DNA of 64,000 bases from Neobacillus niacini (GTDB lineage: Bacteria > Bacillota > Bacilli > Bacillales > Cytobacillaceae). A program made the position numbers and the translations under genes. Under the pieces are notes generated by a model. It was not told the origin of the DNA. It saw only the letters and a program-made list of their open reading frames with translations, and ran no database searches. Shown here piece by piece: positions 43,393 through 51,718 of this stretch (positions are counted from its first letter, which is position 1; each line of letters opens with the position of its first letter). The stretch lies in NCBI RefSeq assembly GCF_019749295.1, contig NZ_JACWFG010000018.1:175890-239889 (forward strand). The letters are read 5' to 3'.

Positions 43393-44202
43393 ATGAAATT
43401 TCAGCTGCCGGATTTTAGTCGTTTAAATGCAGTGTTCCAGGAAGCTACCGAAAATATGGAAGCCATACAGGAACAATTAAAACAAGCAACGGAACCAATG
43501 GTGAAATTCGCAGAAGCAATGCGTGTTCAAGTTCACGCACTGAATTTAGAAAGAATTGCAGAAGGAATTAAAGCTACTAGCAATGATGTAGAAAAATTTA
43601 AGTTGATTATGGCGGAAATGGGTTATCCTCCACACGAGGATTTAGAAATAATCCAAATGAGGGAAATCGTTCATTGTTATTATCAAAATGGATTGGATCT
43701 AACCAGGGTGCATGTAGAAAAAATACTTATTCAAAAATTCAATGAGGAAACAATTAAAGTAATACTAAGAAAGTGGATCAGGTTAGATTGGCTACATAAC
43801 AGATTACCAATTCTAAATGAAGGAATTGAAGCACATAACAATAGAAAGTTTTTTTCGTCTATCGCAACTTTGTTACCTCAAATTGAAGGGATAATAGTAG
43901 AAAACTTCAACCACACGGGTTGGTTAAAGCAAGATAAACTTAAATCCTATATAGAATCACTTTTAAATGAAAAAGGAACATTTTCATTTGATAATGCGGT
44001 GCAATTATTCTTTTTTAATGTTGTTCTCAGCAGTTTCCAGCATGGTCAAGTTCTAGAGTCTCCGTTAAGCAGACATGCTATTTTGCATGGGGCAGATACT
44101 AATTATGGGACGGAATTGAACTCTTTAAGATGTATCATACTTCTAGATTATTTAATAGAAAAATTTGATGAATTAAAAAATATGAGAGTTTTAGTCGAAT
44201 AA
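43393..44202 (+). CDS. Protein with HEPN-like C-terminal domain, unknown
   Basis: 269 aa, ATG after GAGGGGAATG. The first 60 residues are a likely coiled coil (ATENMEAIQEQLKQATEPMVKFAEAM). The middle has SSIATLLPQIEGIIVENF, a pattern I associate with HEPN-like proteins of defence and toxin loci. The C-terminus reads SRHAILHGADTNYGTELNSLR; R227-x4-H232 fits the HEPN RNase motif (R-x4-6-H). A ribonuclease role is inferred only. A 255-aa gene of unknown function follows on the same strand (158 bp gap). Both precede the replication genes of an integrative element and are probably its cargo. Confidence 0.6.
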   Translation: MKFQLPDFSRLNAVFQEATENMEAIQEQLKQATEPMVKFAEAMRVQVHALNLERIAEGIKATSNDVEKFKLIMAEMGYPPHEDLEIIQMREIVHCYYQNGLDLTRVHVEKILIQKFNEETIKVILRKWIRLDWLHNRLPILNEGIEAHNNRKFFSSIATLLPQIEGIIVENFNHTGWLKQDKLKSYIESLLNEKGTFSFDNAVQLFFFNVVLSSFQHGQVLESPLSRHAILHGADTNYGTELNSLRCIILLDYLIEKFDELKNMRVLVE

Positions 44203-44360
44203 CATAAATAACAGGACCATAGAAATTGGTTCTTTTTTTAAATGTGGGTTTCATAAATAGCCAATTGCTACGAGGTCAATAAACAAAAGTAAAAAATTAA
44301 ATATTGAAATGAATGGAAAGTAAATATACATTAGGTGTAAAACAACAAAGGAAAGATAAC

Positions 44361-45128
44361 ATGGAAAAATACTATTTAGGGTTAGGTGGACAACTAGCAG
44401 ACGAAGAATTAAAAAGAATTGGACATCAATCATTATTCCTTCTTAATTTAGTAAATGTAATTCCAGAAACGATGGATGAAATACAAAATCTGTATTTATC
44501 ATTTGAACAAATCTGCGGATCATTCGGGAAAAAGCCAAATAGTTTACTTGATTTCAGTGCCTTTGATGAGGTTACAACAATGGATTTATTTAAGAAGGAA
44601 ATCAAAACCTGGGCGAAAGATTGGTACATAAATGAAGAATGGGTAATCGAGTATTTGTTCCAAACTTTTATGGTTTGGTTTGAAAACGAACAAACAAAGT
44701 ATAATTTATTTTTATTTAATCCTGTTATTGGTAAGGTTCAAAATTTAATAGATGAGGTAAACCAAAATGGTCAATTGGTGTTGCCGATTTATAACCCAGC
44801 TACAGAATCCGAACAGCTATATCGAAAAAGGGTTGAAAAAATTGTGAACAGCTATATTGGAAAGACTAACAAAGTATTTTGGGAAAACCGATTTTCAAAT
44901 GCCGATGAAAAAAGAACAACAAATCATTATATGTGGTTTATTCACTACCACGTTTTAGGGGAGACATTTGAAGATATAGCACATGAATTTTTTAAGGATG
45001 GTAGTGTTGACAAGGTAAGAAAAGAAATTAATAAAATTTACGATAGCATTGGTTTAAACGAGAAAATAGAAATAAGAATAATAACAAAAAATAAAAGTAA
45101 TAAAAAGGGCGTTAGGGAAAATCTCTAA
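44361..45128 (+). CDS. Unknown 255-aa protein with possible C-terminal HTH
   Basis: ATG 44361 has AAAGGAAAG 7 nt upstream; an earlier in-frame ATG (44313) lacks an RBS. No family recognised. It is soluble and rich in aromatic residues. Residues about 185-235 (HYMWFIHYHVLGETFEDIAHEF then DKVRKEINKIYDSIGL) look like a helix-turn-helix of the sigma-factor/terminase-small-subunit kind, so DNA binding is possible. A strong terminator ends the gene, grouping it with the HEPN-like gene as a cargo pair. Confidence 0.55.
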   Translation: MEKYYLGLGGQLADEELKRIGHQSLFLLNLVNVIPETMDEIQNLYLSFEQICGSFGKKPNSLLDFSAFDEVTTMDLFKKEIKTWAKDWYINEEWVIEYLFQTFMVWFENEQTKYNLFLFNPVIGKVQNLIDEVNQNGQLVLPIYNPATESEQLYRKRVEKIVNSYIGKTNKVFWENRFSNADEKRTTNHYMWFIHYHVLGETFEDIAHEFFKDGSVDKVRKEINKIYDSIGLNEKIEIRIITKNKSNKKGVRENL

Positions 45129-45138
45129 CGCCCTTTTT
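45102..45138 (+). terminator. Terminator after the 255-aa gene
   Basis: AAAAAGGGCGTTAG / CTAACGCCCTTTTT stem overlapping the stop codon. Confidence 0.9.
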
Positions 45139-45196
45139 GTGTTTGGATTTTACTAGTAACCTTTAACTTAATTAAGTTGTAAGGAGGTGAATTAAA

Positions 45197-45373
45197 ATGA
45201 AACTATTAAAAATGGATGATGTTGCCCGGATATTGGATGTTACCAATGATCGAGCATATGCACTCATCCGTGCCGGAATTATCCCAGCTGTTTATTTGGG
45301 TAGGCAAGTACGTGTGGAAGAAGAACAGCTTAAGGAATGGATAAAAAAGGGTGGAAAATCAATCACTAAATAA
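45197..45373 (+). CDS. Excisionase-like helix-turn-helix protein
   Basis: 58 aa, ATG after AAGGAGGTGA. MKLLKMDDVARILDVTNDRAY and LIRAGIIPAVYLGRQVRVEEEQL followed by KEWIKKGG form a MerR-like winged helix of the HTH_17/excisionase type. Such proteins direct excision or regulate the element's promoter. It is the first gene of the element's replication/recombination module, 23 bp before the next small gene. Confidence 0.85.
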   Translation: MKLLKMDDVARILDVTNDRAYALIRAGIIPAVYLGRQVRVEEEQLKEWIKKGGKSITK

Positions 45374-45395
45374 ACGTGTAAAGGGAGATTGACTG

Positions 45396-45530
45396 ATGAA
45401 AATCACTGATTGCTATGGACTAATTGCAAGGGTCGGAGAAATTCTAGCCGATAAAAGTCTGAACGACAAGGAAAAGGTTGTACTCATAGGAACATGGTTT
45501 GGGATTTACAGTGAACGAGAAAGTTCGTAA
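45396..45530 (+). CDS. 44-aa protein of the element, unknown
   Basis: ATG 45396 after AAGGGAGAT. It starts MKITDCYGLIARVGEILADK and ends YSERESS. No motif recognised. It lies between the excisionase-like gene and the primase gene on the same strand, and its last codons overlap the first TTCGTAA motif of a cluster. Confidence 0.6.
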   Translation: MKITDCYGLIARVGEILADKSLNDKEKVVLIGTWFGIYSERESS

Positions 45531-45620
45531 TTTTCGTAAGTTGGCGAATACTGAAAAAGCAAAGAAACCTAGGTGTATCAAGGGATTTTAAACAAAATTC
45601 GTAAATTAGTAAAATTCGTT
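45524..45620. repeat. TTCGTAA motif cluster upstream of the primase gene (iteron-like)
   Basis: TTCGTAA occurs at 45524, 45533 and 45598, and TTCGTTC at 45615; the first two are spaced 9 bp. Together with the downstream cluster (47981-48082) it brackets the primase gene. Possible replication origin or regulator sites. Confidence 0.5.
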
Positions 45621-45665
45621 CCTTGAAAACTGAATAAGTGGCAGCTATGAAAGGAGCCTTTATCA

Positions 45666-47978
45666 GTGAACTATGATATGGATAATATCCGGAAAACCTT
45701 AGAATTATTTACGTTAAGTGAACATGTTTATGAGTTAAGACTTTTTAATGTAAAAGGAAAGGGTACTGTCTCCGGCTATTTCAATGACTTGGACAAATTA
45801 GTTAACGAATGTGCGAAATGGAGTGGTAAATGCCCAGGTATTTATATAACACTGAATCCGGTTAATCGAGCTTTGCTGGGTAGGGCTAATAACAGAGCTA
45901 TCCCCTTTGCCAAGAATACAACTAAGGATACCGAGATTATTAGTCTTGAATGGTTATATATTGATGTAGATCCCCAACGTCCTACAGGGGTTAATGCGAG
46001 TGATCAAGAGAAGGAACTAGCGTATCTAAAGGCAAAAGAAGTATTTAGCTATTTAAAAGAAGAAGGATTCCCAGATGGTGTTGTTGCAGATTCTGGTAAC
46101 GGATTTCATCTAAAGTATCGAGTTGGTTTTCCAAATGAACAGGAATACAGGGAATTGATTAAAAATTTTCTAAAGCTGCTAGACCTCAAATTTAGTGACA
46201 ATAACGTCAAAATTGATACGACTACTTCTAACCCAGCTAGAATATGTAAGGTTTACGGCACCTTATCCTGTAAAGGTGACCATACTGAAGAACGCCCTCA
46301 CCGTTTAAATAAACTATTATTTGTTCCAGAAGAACTTGAACAAGTTAACGCTGACTGCTTAAGGAAACTAACAAGCCAATTACCTTCAAACGAAAATGAA
46401 TTGAAAAATTTTAAAACTACTAATAGCGAACCATACCATATAAAAGATGTTGGGGCTTGGTTAGATGAAAAAGGGATAAAAGTTAAATCTGTTGGTAATT
46501 GGAATGGTGGAACAAAGTATTTACTAGAACAATGCATATGGGACCCTTCACATACAGATAACTCTGCAATAGTAGTTCAATATCCTGACGGGAGAATTAT
46601 TGCAATGTGTCAGCATAATTCTTGTCATGGGAAAGGTTTTTCCGAGTTTAGGGACTCATTAGAGCCAGGGTGGAGAAAACAACTAAAATCTGTAAGGGCT
46701 GTTGAACAAGATAATGAAGAAATTTCCTTGACTTACAACTTCCCAGAGCCAATGAATGATTTAGCATATTATGGATTAGCTGGTGAGATAGTAAAGGCAA
46801 TTGAACCTCATACAGAAGGTGATCCTGTTGCGTTATTAATTAATCTCCTAACCTTTTATGGGAATGTTGTTGGTAATAATGCACATGTAGGAGTTGAAGC
46901 AACCAAACACCCAGGACGGCTATTTTCAGTAACTGTTGTTGATTCTTCGGTCGGTAGGAAAGGCACAACAACAGCACATATTAAAAGGTTATATGAAACG
47001 TTTGATAAAGAATATATCCAAAATAATATTAAATCTGGTTTAGCAAGTGGGGAAGGTCTAATTTATCATGTTCGGGACCCCATTTATAAATACGAGGAAA
47101 CTACCAAAGATGGAGTGACTATCGGTGAAGAACGGCTTGTAGACAATGGGGTAAGTGATAAAAGGCTTTTAGTTATTGAATCTGAAATGGCTTCCCTATT
47201 GAAGGTTGCTAAAAGGGAAGGAAATACGGTTACAGAGGTTATTAGAAAAATGTGGGATGATGGAACAGCTGGAACATTAACGAAAAATAATCCCAATAAA
47301 ACAACAAATGCTCATGTGAGTATTATCGGACACATTACCCCACATGAGCTTATAAAAAATATTACAGATACAGATATGGCAAATGGTTTTGCAAATAGGT
47401 TTTTGTGGTTTTGCGTTCGCCGTTCAAAATTATTACCCTTTGGAGGGAACATTGAACAGGTGAATTTTCAACCAATGCTACAAAAGTTAGAAACTTCAAT
47501 TACTTTAGCTAAAGAAACTAGAAAAATAGAATTTGATGATGATAGCAAAACGCTTTGGGCAAGCGTTTATCCCGATTTAACATCGCTAAAGGGTTATGGT
47601 AGCCCTTTAATAAAGGATATCACGAGTAGAATGGCACCTCAAGTACTAAGGATAGCCCTTCTTTATGCTCTATTAGATTGTTCACCTCAGATAAAACAAC
47701 CTCATTTACTTGCAGCACTCGCTGTTGCAGAATACTCCATCAATTCATGTAAATACATCTTTGGAAACAGCGTAGGAAATTCACTTAGAGACGAGATATA
47801 TAAACATATTAAAAAGAGTGGGAGAAATGGGCTTTCAAAAACTGAAATTCATCAGTGCTTTAACAACAATAAAAGTGCAGAAGAAATTAATAATGAACTT
47901 GCTCACTTGTTAGATCAGCAAACGATTATCGAAAAAAGAGAAGGAAAAAAACGAATTTATTATTCTATTGAAAATTAA
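45666..47978 (+). CDS. Primase (AEP-type)/DUF3987 helicase-like replication protein
   Basis: 770 aa with a GTG start after AAAGGAG. The N-terminal part (about 1-240) has an archaeo-eukaryotic-type primase core with D100-x-D102 (LYIDVDPQRP) and NGFHLKYRV, TTSNPARICKVYG. The middle has a Cys/His region (CIWDPSHTDN ... CQHNSCHG). The C-terminal DUF3987-type P-loop domain (about 365-700) shows SSVGRKGTT (Walker A, K432), LLVIESEMASLL and ISIIGHIT-type segments, and a winged helix ends the protein. Found in plasmids, prophages and integrative elements; it probably starts and drives element replication. Confidence 0.85.
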   Translation: MNYDMDNIRKTLELFTLSEHVYELRLFNVKGKGTVSGYFNDLDKLVNECAKWSGKCPGIYITLNPVNRALLGRANNRAIPFAKNTTKDTEIISLEWLYIDVDPQRPTGVNASDQEKELAYLKAKEVFSYLKEEGFPDGVVADSGNGFHLKYRVGFPNEQEYRELIKNFLKLLDLKFSDNNVKIDTTTSNPARICKVYGTLSCKGDHTEERPHRLNKLLFVPEELEQVNADCLRKLTSQLPSNENELKNFKTTNSEPYHIKDVGAWLDEKGIKVKSVGNWNGGTKYLLEQCIWDPSHTDNSAIVVQYPDGRIIAMCQHNSCHGKGFSEFRDSLEPGWRKQLKSVRAVEQDNEEISLTYNFPEPMNDLAYYGLAGEIVKAIEPHTEGDPVALLINLLTFYGNVVGNNAHVGVEATKHPGRLFSVTVVDSSVGRKGTTTAHIKRLYETFDKEYIQNNIKSGLASGEGLIYHVRDPIYKYEETTKDGVTIGEERLVDNGVSDKRLLVIESEMASLLKVAKREGNTVTEVIRKMWDDGTAGTLTKNNPNKTTNAHVSIIGHITPHELIKNITDTDMANGFANRFLWFCVRRSKLLPFGGNIEQVNFQPMLQKLETSITLAKETRKIEFDDDSKTLWASVYPDLTSLKGYGSPLIKDITSRMAPQVLRIALLYALLDCSPQIKQPHLLAALAVAEYSINSCKYIFGNSVGNSLRDEIYKHIKKSGRNGLSKTEIHQCFNNNKSAEEINNELAHLLDQQTIIEKREGKKRIYYSIEN

Positions 47979-47980
47979 TA

Positions 47981-48082
47981 CGAAAATAACGAAGTTACGA
48001 ATTTTCCCTTCAGAAGTGTTGGTCTATATAGCGTTCCACTGTACTCCTATTTTCGTATTGCTGCGAAGATTACTAATTTACG
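47981..48082. repeat. ACGAA/TTCGT motif cluster downstream of the primase gene
   Basis: ACGAA at 47981, 47990 and 47998 (spacing 9 and 8), TTCGT at 48053 and ACGAG at about 48081. It mirrors the upstream cluster and may be the origin recognised by the primase/helicase. Confidence 0.5.
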
Positions 48083-48094
48083 AGGGTGGTACTT

Positions 48095-48475
48095 ATGGGT
48101 TTGGTGGAAAAGGCATTAAAAGTAATTAATGAAAATAAAGCAAGTCAGAGCAGCAAAGCTGAAGTATCTGCTAGTAAATTACCATTAACTTTGAACAAGA
48201 AGTTGATTTTTGAAAAAGAAGAGGATAAGAAAGCCTATGAGTCCGGCTGGGTAATTGGTGTACCCGGTGAAGTTTATGAGATTATGCTTAACCGTTTTAG
48301 TTCCATATTCATTTTGAAGCAAGAGGAGGAAAGGTTTGATGTTGTTAGACTAACGTGGTTGAAAGGGAAAAAGACCCCTTTTCTCGAAAAATATAAGGCG
48401 AAAAATGTACCATTCTCTACAGCTTTAGAGCTAGGGAATAAATATATCAACCGATTAGTAAAGGTTCAGAAATAA
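48095..48475 (+). CDS. Hypothetical 126-aa protein of the element
   Basis: ATG 48095 after GAGGGTGG (GTG at 48086 is the in-frame alternative). A Lys/Ser-rich N-terminus is followed by a compact domain (SGWVIGVPGEVYEIML and FDVVRLTWLKGKKTPFLEKY). No family recognised. Same strand as the primase gene, 116 bp after it; likely an accessory of the replication module. Confidence 0.65.
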   Translation: MGLVEKALKVINENKASQSSKAEVSASKLPLTLNKKLIFEKEEDKKAYESGWVIGVPGEVYEIMLNRFSSIFILKQEEERFDVVRLTWLKGKKTPFLEKYKAKNVPFSTALELGNKYINRLVKVQK

Positions 48476-48654
48476 TAAAGAGTATAAAACGAAGTATGTG
48501 CTAATGGTTAAGTTTTGCTAAGGTTTCTGAAAAAGAAAATAACTAAAAAGGTTGGTATAACAAGGTTTACAGGCAATTAGATAAAAAGCACCTTAACCAG
48601 ATGTGCACTGATTGAAAATTCCCAAACACTTGAATATTCAAAGGAGAGACGATA

Positions 48655-49059
48655 GTGAATAATGAAGTAAAACAACAAACAAAGACTATTAAATTAATTC
48701 AAAAATATAAATTGGAAAAGGTTGAAGAACTAGTACTTATTAAAGCAATACAACATCACAGTCCTATTCCATTTCTCGACGATAACTTGGATATAGATAA
48801 TGAGTTAGAATATCTCGAAATAGATAGCCCTAATAACCTAAAAAAATTATATAAGGGTCTTAGAGTAATAGTTTCGATATGGGATACTGGATGTTTTGAA
48901 GGTATAATCCTCACAATAAATCAGGGGAAACTTTACCTTGAAATTGAGGATTTTTACGGTGAGGTTCATGATTGCGTGGATTATTCAGATTGTTACCAAG
49001 GTGTTCATAGCTTTGGGATAGACGAAATTTATGAACTATCTATATTAAAACAAAGGTAA
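48655..49059 (+). CDS. Hypothetical 134-aa protein of the element
   Basis: GTG start after AAAGGAGAG. An acidic protein without membrane segments; the second half (GLRVIVSIWDTGCFEGIILTINQGKLYLEIEDFYG) may be a small beta-barrel. Not recognised. It precedes a strong terminator and the recombinase genes. Confidence 0.6.
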   Translation: MNNEVKQQTKTIKLIQKYKLEKVEELVLIKAIQHHSPIPFLDDNLDIDNELEYLEIDSPNNLKKLYKGLRVIVSIWDTGCFEGIILTINQGKLYLEIEDFYGEVHDCVDYSDCYQGVHSFGIDEIYELSILKQR

Positions 49060-49072
49060 ACCATTAGATAAT

Positions 49073-49124
49073 TAAGGCACGGATCAGGAGTGTTTAAATA
49101 TCCTAACACTTGACCGTGCCTTGT
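49073..49124 (+). terminator. Terminator
   Basis: Long stem AAGGCACGG-a-TCA ... AACACT-TGA-CCGTGCCTT followed by GTTT; the inner part also pairs (AGTGTT/AACACT). Confidence 0.82.
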
Positions 49125-49213
49125 TTAAACAACTGATAAAAATTAAATTCAGCATATGAAAGCCTTCCAATCGAAACTTGATTTGTCGAGACCAAATTGA
49201 CGAGGTGAGATAA

Positions 49214-49357
49214 TTGAAAGTTAATATCCATTATGGAGTATGTGAATTTGCAGTTTTAATAGAAGCTTATATTAATAGTGAAATGGAAAAAAGAGTTAAT
49301 GCAGGAATTAAAAAACCAATCTATAATAAAGATTATACACACGGAGACATCTCTTGA
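49214..49357 (+). CDS. 47-aa protein directly upstream of the serine recombinase
   Basis: TTG 49214 after GAGGTGAGA. It starts MKVNIHYGVCEFAVLIEAYI and ends THGDIS. Its stop codon overlaps the recombinase ribosome binding site (TGAGGAGG), so the two are translationally coupled. It could be a recombination-directionality or regulatory peptide; no family recognised. Confidence 0.6.
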   Translation: MKVNIHYGVCEFAVLIEAYINSEMEKRVNAGIKKPIYNKDYTHGDIS

Positions 49358-49371
49358 GGAGGAAACAAATC

Positions 49372-50868
49372 TTGAGATGTGCAGTATATGTCAGGGTTTC
49401 AACAGATCATTTGGAACAAAAAACAAGTTTAGAAAATCAAAAACACCTATTTTACTCCTATATTGAACAGCAAGGGTGGGAACTTGCAGAAATTTATCTA
49501 GATATTGAAAGTGGAACTACGGATAAAAGGGAAAACTTCCAAAGGATGATTCAAGATGCTGAAAAGGGAAAGTTCGACTGCATTTTAGCTAAAGAACTAT
49601 CTCGTTTAGCTAGGAATGGAGAGTTAGCCTATAAAATCAAGAGGGTCCTCCAATCTAGGAAAATTCAATTAATAACTTTGGATGGGGCAATTAATACCTT
49701 AGAAGATAATACGGACAAATTTGGTCTATACGCGTGGCTTTATGAAGAAGAAAGCCAACGTATCTCTAGGAGAATTCAAACTGCTCTTAAACAAAAAGCA
49801 AAAAGGGGAGAGTATAAAGGCTCAAACGCTCCCTATGGTTATGAAGTTATTGATAAAAAACTTGTTGTCAGAAAAGATGAAACCGTTGATGTAATTAAAT
49901 TGATTTTCTATTTATATTTACAAGGAAAAGGTATTGAAGCAATTGCAAGACACCTTGATAGTTTAGGGTATCCAACACCAGCACAAATTGCTGGTAAGAA
50001 AAATGCAGGTCAGTATTGGCAAGGTACTTCTGTAAAATTAATCTTAAAAAATCCTCATTATGTTGGGGATTTGGTACAAGGGAGAAGCAAAGTAAGAAGT
50101 GTGGTTGATAAAACCAGGGACGACATACCCATTGGAGAATGGATTGTTATTCCTAATTCACATGAGCCGATTATTTCTAAAGAAGATTTTGAAACAGTAC
50201 AGGACATGCTAAAAAGCAGGTATAAAAAACGTCCAAAAGCAAAAAAGCATTTGTTTACTAATGTTATATATTGTTCTGATTGTGGCACTTCATTGTGGTA
50301 TATGCAAGACAGAAAAGGATATGTATGTGGACGTTACCGAAAGCATGGGAAAAATGCCTGTACTAGTCATTTTGTTAAAGAAGATAGGCTTAAAAAAGCA
50401 ATTCTTACTGAATTACGTGCATTGATAAATAATGTTATTAATGGCAACGACATGGTTGAATCTTTAGTAAACAAGGTTAATAAAACAATGACAGGTGAAA
50501 AGAAGAAACTTAAAAAGATCGACGACGAAATTTTGCAGCTTAAAGAAGAAAATAAAGAACTAATAAAGTTACTTGCCCGAAAGATTATTACTGAAGATGA
50601 ATACAAAGAAACAACAGAATCTAATAGAAGAAGAATTATTGAGTTACAAGAAAATAAACTTGATATTACTGAGCTGCTACAATGCCACCAAGAAGGTAAT
50701 AATGATTTAGTTAAATATCAAAGGGTAATAGATGAAATACTACAATTAAACGACTTGAATGAAGAACTATTGCATAGGGTAATCGAGCGAATCGAGATAA
50801 CAAGTGAAAAAGAAGTAAATGTTCATTTTCGTTTCGCAAAACCCTCTTTATTTTTAGAAAAAATGTAG
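49372..50868 (+). CDS. Large serine recombinase (site-specific integrase)
   Basis: 498 aa from TTG 49372 (GAGGAGG about 10 nt upstream; an earlier in-frame TTG overlaps that site). N-terminal resolvase domain (1-145) with nucleophile S10 in YVRVSTDHLEQK and the arginine-bearing LAKELSRLARN. Then the recombinase domain (about 165-270; PYGYEV), a zinc ribbon (C301, C304, C319) and a long coiled coil (about 355-430) that controls directionality. It integrates and excises the element at att sites that I could not define. All key residues are present. Confidence 0.93.
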   Translation: MRCAVYVRVSTDHLEQKTSLENQKHLFYSYIEQQGWELAEIYLDIESGTTDKRENFQRMIQDAEKGKFDCILAKELSRLARNGELAYKIKRVLQSRKIQLITLDGAINTLEDNTDKFGLYAWLYEEESQRISRRIQTALKQKAKRGEYKGSNAPYGYEVIDKKLVVRKDETVDVIKLIFYLYLQGKGIEAIARHLDSLGYPTPAQIAGKKNAGQYWQGTSVKLILKNPHYVGDLVQGRSKVRSVVDKTRDDIPIGEWIVIPNSHEPIISKEDFETVQDMLKSRYKKRPKAKKHLFTNVIYCSDCGTSLWYMQDRKGYVCGRYRKHGKNACTSHFVKEDRLKKAILTELRALINNVINGNDMVESLVNKVNKTMTGEKKKLKKIDDEILQLKEENKELIKLLARKIITEDEYKETTESNRRRIIELQENKLDITELLQCHQEGNNDLVKYQRVIDEILQLNDLNEELLHRVIERIEITSEKEVNVHFRFAKPSLFLEKM

Positions 50869-50918
50869 TCACCAACAGTCAACACACGTTGAGTGCGTCT
50901 CGCAGATAGTTTTAAAAG

Positions 50919-50957
50919 AAGCAGCAGACCCCAAATAGGGGATTCTGCTGCGTTTTA
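50919..50957. terminator. Bidirectional terminator between the two recombinase genes
   Basis: GCAGCAGACCCC / GGGGATTCTGCTGC hairpin, T-rich on +, A-rich on -. Confidence 0.8.
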
Positions 50958-51672
50958 ATCAGGTATGGAAGCCGAAAAACGATAGTGGATGAAAGGTGTT
51001 CCATCTTCCTTTACTTCGATACGATTTATCTCGGGTGTTAACTCATCGAAATTTAGAAATTGAAGTAATTCTTGTTTGAACTTCTCGATGTTATCCGCCG
51101 TTTGTTCACTTTCCATCGCTGTTAAAAGATCGTTCTTATTTTCTGCTAACTCGTTAAATTCAATATTATTAGCCTCTACATTTTCACGGTATTCCTCTTG
51201 AGTAATTATCTCTTCGGCTAACATATTGATGTACTTTCTTTTGCGACGCTTAATGATCTCGAATTGCTTTTCTAATTTCTCAAGTTGTTTTTCAATGTTT
51301 TGCTTCGATTTTTTTGATTGAGCTTCTAACTTTTTTAAACATTGCTGCTTGTCCATCTGTTTCACTAACTTCTGGATGTCAGTTAGAATTGTTTCATTCA
51401 GTAATTTCTCTCTAATTAGATGATTACTGTATGCTTTTTTACCTTGACGTGCATAACTTCCACAAATATAGCCTTCACGATTACTCCTGTACCACATTCC
51501 TGTACCGCAGTCTTTGCAAAAAAGAATGTTGGTAAATAGATGCTTTTAGGTGCTGTAATATACTTTGTTCTAATTTTCATTTGTTGCTGAACGGCATCAA
51601 ATACTTCTCGTATAATTATTGCATCATGAGCCTTTTCAACAATTATTAGTTTTTCAGACTCAACCTTTTTTC
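50955..51672 (-). pseudogene. Truncated, frameshifted second serine recombinase
   Basis: The minus strand encodes the C-terminal half of a serine recombinase: zinc ribbon (ILFCKDCGTGMWYRSNREG, YICGSYARQGKKA), coiled coil, and a last block IEVKEDGTPFIHYRF. The zinc-ribbon frame joins an upstream frame (VEKAHDAIIIREVFDAVQQQ) only after a one-base loss in an A run near 51547, where APK-KHLF is expected. Everything N-terminal of about 51672, including the catalytic serine domain, is missing. It is a dead relic of another element, not a duplicate of the intact gene (the sequences differ). Confidence 0.85.
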
Positions 51673-51687
51673 TCTTAAATCTGTTAT

Positions 51688-51718
51688 TCCTCTAGTAAAT
51701 AAGCTAGAGGTTTTTTTA
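51688..51718 (+). terminator. Terminator-like hairpin
   Basis: CCTCTAG-taaataag-CTAGAGG then seven T; no intact gene ends before it on this strand. Confidence 0.7.
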
